Below are positions 60,647 to 64,000 of a DNA stretch of 64,000 nucleotides, one piece after another. This stretch comes from Acidulodesulfobacterium_A sp049965795 (GTDB taxonomy: Bacteria; SZUA-79; Acidulodesulfobacterales; Acidulodesulfobacteraceae). The position numbers and the translations under genes are program-made. The notes beneath the pieces are model-generated. The model was not told where the DNA came from. It saw nothing but the letters and a program-made list of their open reading frames with translations, and did no database searches. Position 1 is the first letter of the stretch, and each line of letters starts with the position of its first letter. The stretch spans positions 1 through 64,000 of the forward strand of contig JBMFVW010000001.1 in assembly GCA_049965795.1 (NCBI GenBank). Reading direction: 5' to 3'.

Positions 60647-61924
60647 TTAATAATTAGCCGATAAACCTACCATTCCCTGAATAAGCGGCAGAAATAAAGA
60701 AAAAAACATAAATAGCAGAAAAAATACAACGCCTAACATTGCAAGCAAAAATAATCCTTTAGTTAATATTTTCATATATCTGTCAGCTTTTTCCTTAAAT
60801 TCTTTCGACAGTCGCAAAACCGTTTCGGATAAAAACCCGCCTATTTCACCGTACCTTATCGACTCTACGGCTTCCTCCGGCAGAAAATCCGCTTTATGTA
60901 AAGAATCAAAAAGCGTATTTCCGCTAATTAAATCTTGATAAACCGATTTAAATTTATTCCTAAAATAAACTCTGGAACTGTTTTTTCCGAAATAATCAAA
61001 TACCGCGTTAACCGTCACGCCTGAAGATATCATTAAAGAAAATTGATAAAAAATCCAATTTAAATATGAGTAATTTATAATATTTTTTAACTGCGGTATA
61101 TTTTGTAAAGAAGAAAACGTCTTAGATTTTATTCCTGATAAATCAGACAAAAAAGCTGCTAAAACAACAACTGCTAAAATTATTATATAGATAAAAATAT
61201 TTTTTAACCGTCCAAACAATTTCAGCGTATAAACAGTAGATAACGGAATATTCGGAAACTGCTTAAAAAATACCGAAAAAGTCGGAACGACGTAATAAAG
61301 AAAGACCGAAAAAGCTATAAACAAGAGTAAAAACAAAAATAATGGATAAGCTAAAGTCCCGATAATATTTTTTTTATAAACATTTTTAGTTTCGAAATAT
61401 TCCGATATTTTTAAAAAAGATTCCGAATAATCGCCGGTAGATTCCGCTAAATCAATTAAAGATAACACTATTTCTTCAAAATGATTTAACTCAAAAATTT
61501 TCTTGACTCCTTCACCTTTATCTAATAAATAAATGGAGTTTTTTATAAATTTTGTACGATTTTTTATTTTTGACTGCTTATGGCTGTAATATAAACTCTT
61601 TAATAAATACGGCAGATCATATTTTTTTGAAGATTCGGGTATTACTATATCTTTATCCATATAACTAAAAGCTTTGCCGACAGAACCCGTAGATTTAACG
61701 AGATAATGCAGCTCGTTAAAAAAAATTGAAAGCTCGGCGTCTTTCATTCCTCCGTTGGCAGCCGGATTTATTGCATCTAGAAAAATATTAGGGAAAACAA
61801 AAGACGGCATATAGCCTTCTTCTAAAATCAGGTTTTCCGCATCCGACAAATTCGTCGCTTTAATATTTTTTATCAAACCTTTACCTTCAGGAGTATAAAA
61901 TCTTACTAAATAATTTTTTAGCAT
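60647..61924 (-). CDS. Type IV pilus/type II secretion platform protein (PilC/GspF-like)
   Basis: A 425-residue polytopic membrane protein. It has a short N-terminal domain (NYLVRFYTPEGKGLIKNIKATNL) and two GspF domains with membrane helices at about 188-222, 240-258 and 395-420. Motif-like segments are FFNELHYLVKSTGSV, ESTGDYSESFLKISEYFE and SIRYGEIGGFLSETVLRLSKEF, typical of the platform that couples the ATPase to pilin assembly. It is 5 bp after the ATPase gene. Confidence 0.92.
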   Translation of the reverse strand: MLKNYLVRFYTPEGKGLIKNIKATNLSDAENLILEEGYMPSFVFPNIFLDAINPAANGGMKDAELSIFFNELHYLVKSTGSVGKAFSYMDKDIVIPESSKKYDLPYLLKSLYYSHKQSKIKNRTKFIKNSIYLLDKGEGVKKIFELNHFEEIVLSLIDLAESTGDYSESFLKISEYFETKNVYKKNIIGTLAYPLFLFLLLFIAFSVFLYYVVPTFSVFFKQFPNIPLSTVYTLKLFGRLKNIFIYIIILAVVVLAAFLSDLSGIKSKTFSSLQNIPQLKNIINYSYLNWIFYQFSLMISSGVTVNAVFDYFGKNSSRVYFRNKFKSVYQDLISGNTLFDSLHKADFLPEEAVESIRYGEIGGFLSETVLRLSKEFKEKADRYMKILTKGLFLLAMLGVVFFLLFMFFSLFLPLIQGMVGLSANY

Positions 61925-61929
61925 AAAAC

Positions 61930-63648
61930 CTACCTTGACAGGGTAAAATAAACTTGAGGGTCTATCTCGCCCGACAATAATTTTTCAAACGATTGCATTT
62001 TTAAAGATTTAAATCCGGATAAATTTATTAAAACTGATTCTAAATAAGAAGGATTAAACAATAAATTTAAGTCTTTATAAATTTCTTCTTTTGCCGCCTC
62101 GTTAAATTCTGCAATTTCTATAATTGGTTTTCTTTTATCGTATCCCGTTCCTCCACATCTGCCGCAGGTTTTTTCTCCTCTTACGAAGACGGTATCTATA
62201 AATTCTACGCTTTGAAAATCAGCAGCCGTATCGATAAATTTTTCCATATTTTTACTTTTTATATTTATTTCAAACATCGTCTCCCCTGCAAATCGTACAT
62301 CCTGCATTAGTGCTTTTTTGTAAATAGAATGCAGTTCTTCGAAATATATCTTTTTTTTACATTCCGGACATAACGGATTATACAGCCTCTGCGCTGTTAC
62401 GAATCTTAATACGGAAAATAACTGAAAGACGTCTATATTTAAAGATTTAAATCTTCCGAATATCGACAACGACGAATTAGCATGAAGCGTAGTCAGGACG
62501 AGATGCCCTGTTTCTGCAGCTATAAGCGCATGTTTTGCCGTAATTTCATCTCTTATTTCTCCTATCATCATTATATCCGGTTCGCTTCTCAACATAACCC
62601 TGACGGCTTCGGGATATCCAAAATCTTCCGATATATTCATCTGCGTTATATTAGATTCGCGCAATTCTATTTCTACCGGATCTTCTATCGTTAAAATCGT
62701 GCTTTTTTTCTGAGACAACAGTTTAAGCATTGCATAAAAAGTCGTGGTTTTCCCCGATCCGGTCGGTCCAGTAGCTATAATAAGCCCGTTCGGATGTATA
62801 TAAGATTTTTTTAATAGTTCGGCATTTTCTTCCGTAAAACCTATCGATTCAAAATCGAATACTTTATTCAAACCGTGAATTCTTAGAACCGCTTCAAAAA
62901 GCATTAGTTCCTTGTCGAGCTTTGACGAAATAGGTAAAAATGCGACTCTGACGCTAACCTTTAATCCTTTATAAAAATTTGAAACAAAAATAAATTTTGC
63001 GTCTAACCCCTCGCCTTTTTTTAAAGTAACCTGACAATTTGCGGCTATAATATTTATTATCCTCTGCCCCGACTCTAAACTTAACGCCCTTATGTTTTCC
63101 TGATAAATTTCACCGTCCATAATAAGCATGTAAAAATTTTCAGTCCTTTTTATCCTTAAGTTCGGCGACCCTTTTAATAATGCAATCTCGATTGCTTCAT
63201 TTAAAATTTCTTTTTCGGAAAACTCTTTATTGTTAATAAATATCTTGCTGAGCGCTTCGTAAATTTTTCTTTTAGTAGAAATAGCTATTTTGTAAGATTT
63301 AAAATGTTCGTCGAAAGCCATCTTCTCCGATAAAGATGATGTAATTTCGCTGCAGACTATATAGCGGACGCCGTCTTTTTTTGCTATGACGGCCGGAATA
63401 TCGTATAGCAGGACAAAACCGAAATATTCGTTTTCCTTTTTATCTATATAAAACGAATTTAAATCGCCGAAAAATTCTCTTCCTGAACTGCCTGCCGCAT
63501 AAAGCGCTATATCAGCATCCGTAACATAGCCGCAATCCGTCAGTATTTCACCCAGTCTTTTTTTGCCGATAGACTGTATAAACAGTGCATCTTTTAGCTG
63601 TTCTTCCGTCAACTTTCTTTTAGATATAAAATATTCGCCGATTTTCAT
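61930..63648 (-). CDS. Pilus/secretion assembly ATPase (PilB/GspE-like)
   Basis: A 572-residue AAA+ ATPase that powers pilin polymerisation. An N-terminal MshEN-like domain (ISKRKLTEEQLKDAL) is followed by the catalytic part with Walker A GPTGSGKT (294-301), Asp box TILTIEDPVE, Walker B DIMMIGEIRD (358-367) and His box HLVLTTLHANSS. Zinc cysteines CPECKKK and CGRCGGTGYDKR are the tetracysteine of GspE/PilB. It follows the secretin gene. No PilT is in the window. Confidence 0.95.
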   Translation of the reverse strand: MKIGEYFISKRKLTEEQLKDALFIQSIGKKRLGEILTDCGYVTDADIALYAAGSSGREFFGDLNSFYIDKKENEYFGFVLLYDIPAVIAKKDGVRYIVCSEITSSLSEKMAFDEHFKSYKIAISTKRKIYEALSKIFINNKEFSEKEILNEAIEIALLKGSPNLRIKRTENFYMLIMDGEIYQENIRALSLESGQRIINIIAANCQVTLKKGEGLDAKFIFVSNFYKGLKVSVRVAFLPISSKLDKELMLFEAVLRIHGLNKVFDFESIGFTEENAELLKKSYIHPNGLIIATGPTGSGKTTTFYAMLKLLSQKKSTILTIEDPVEIELRESNITQMNISEDFGYPEAVRVMLRSEPDIMMIGEIRDEITAKHALIAAETGHLVLTTLHANSSLSIFGRFKSLNIDVFQLFSVLRFVTAQRLYNPLCPECKKKIYFEELHSIYKKALMQDVRFAGETMFEINIKSKNMEKFIDTAADFQSVEFIDTVFVRGEKTCGRCGGTGYDKRKPIIEIAEFNEAAKEEIYKDLNLLFNPSYLESVLINLSGFKSLKMQSFEKLLSGEIDPQVYFTLSR

Positions 63649-63675
63649 ATAACTAAAAAGTAAATAAATTAAATT

Positions 63676-64000
63676 TTATCTTATAATTTTGGGCGTCAGC
63701 ATTATAAGCAGGTCTTCTTTTTGATTCGTATCGTTTGCCGATTTAAAAAGATCGCCTATGAGCGGAATTTTAGACAATAAAGGAATCCCATACGTATTTT
63801 TAACTTTATCCGTCGTCAGTATTCCTCCGACAAGTATCGTCGAACCCGATTTTACGTTTACGGTATCGGAAAAACTTTTCGATTCTATCACCGGATTACT
63901 GAAACTTTCCCCTCCTATAGCAAAAGACTGATAGCCGGTGATAGAGTTATCTATAAGGCTTAAAGTAACGGAAACTGAATTATTCTTAAAATTGATATGC
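63676..64000 (-). CDS. Secretin, C-terminal part (GspD/PilQ family, partial)
   Basis: The frame is open to the right edge, giving 107 residues of the C-terminus. The secretin core is clear: VNVKSGSTILVGGILTTDKV, then IPLLSKIPLIGDLFKS, matching the conserved secretin signature, and a hydrophobic end LLIMLTPKII. The translation before it (SVSVTLSLIDNSITGYQSFA) continues the beta-barrel strands. The gene's start is outside. As the first visible gene of the cluster it supplies the outer-membrane channel. Confidence 0.93.
   Translation of the reverse strand, partial: HINFKNNSVSVTLSLIDNSITGYQSFAIGGESFSNPVIESKSFSDTVNVKSGSTILVGGILTTDKVKNTYGIPLLSKIPLIGDLFKSANDTNQKEDLLIMLTPKIIR

Noticed and set aside
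1..64000. CRISPR arrays, prophage genes, integrases or toxin-antitoxin pairs
   Set aside because: No regularly spaced direct repeats and no phage, integrase or known defence proteins were seen; the repeats present are dispersed palindromes.

Overview
The window is one AT-rich bacterial chromosome segment, about two-thirds A+T by eye. It is interrupted by one 100-base run of N and is gene-dense, with most genes on the minus strand. The gene content suggests an anaerobic, probably acid-adapted Gram-negative bacterium of the former Deltaproteobacteria. Evidence includes a split ATP synthase operon (atpZ-I-B-E only), a b6-type cytochrome bc complex with its own multihelix cytochrome c, a plant/archaeal-type P3A proton ATPase, pyruvate phosphate dikinase, two-subunit glycyl-tRNA synthetase, a 2-hydroxyacyl-CoA dehydratase-type activase, a DsrE protein and a type IV pilus/type II secretion cluster. 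Gene content of this kind is reported for acid mine drainage lineages such as Acidulodesulfobacterales (Sva0485), but that placement is inference: the window holds no 16S rRNA gene.

Layout. 1-6140 (minus): the truncated end of a membrane sensor, then atpZ-atpI-atpB-atpE, and upstream of those a Rieske / cytochrome b / polytopic cytochrome c operon. 6396-7397 (plus): a sigma-54 activator divergent from the Rieske operon. 7471-26131 (minus): a long run with the P3A H+-ATPase, uvrA, pdxA, two parvulin chaperones, mfd, ppdK, glyS, glyQ (apparently starting at ATT) and nadA. 26307-35638: mixed strands with trpS, dsrE-like, trxB, an APC permease, a CDGSH protein, an MFS transporter, uppS, a hydrolase and aspS. 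35665-40066: a DHA2 exporter, a strongly diverged indolepyruvate-oxidoreductase-like pair and a PerR/Fur regulator with a perfect operator-like palindrome. 40252-44471 (minus): a double-ASKHA activase and a molybdopterin block (MoaD-MoaE fusion, MoaB). 44472-44912: a repeat-rich intergenic region containing the assembly gap. 44913-46893: groEL-groES with a CIRCE operator. 47187-53317: an ABC exporter, dcd, a LOG-family protein, ferredoxin, enolase and a phosphohexomutase. A tRNA-Arg(CCG) follows, then an unrecognised helical protein and a second DHA2 exporter. 55832-64000 (minus): a pilus/secretion operon running from secretin through the PilB-like ATPase, PilC-like platform and three pilin-like proteins to PilMN-, PilO- and PilP-like alignment proteins.

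How the parts fit. The Rieske/b/c complex would oxidise quinol and build proton motive force for the ATP synthase. The P3A ATPase would pump protons outward, which suits acid stress. The two parvulins, signal-peptide proteins and pilus machinery concern the envelope. Scattered through the intergenic space are six copies of a 29-bp REP-like palindrome in two subtypes and four copies of a separate 16-bp motif. Both families converge at the assembly gap.

Most notable items: the IorA/IorB-like pair that keeps all Fe-S cysteines but has lost the usual thiamine-diphosphate motifs, the ATT start of glyQ, the noncanonical third subunit of the bc complex, a pilin paralogue whose prepilin leader is replaced by an ordinary signal peptide, a MoaX-type fusion and the two repeat families.
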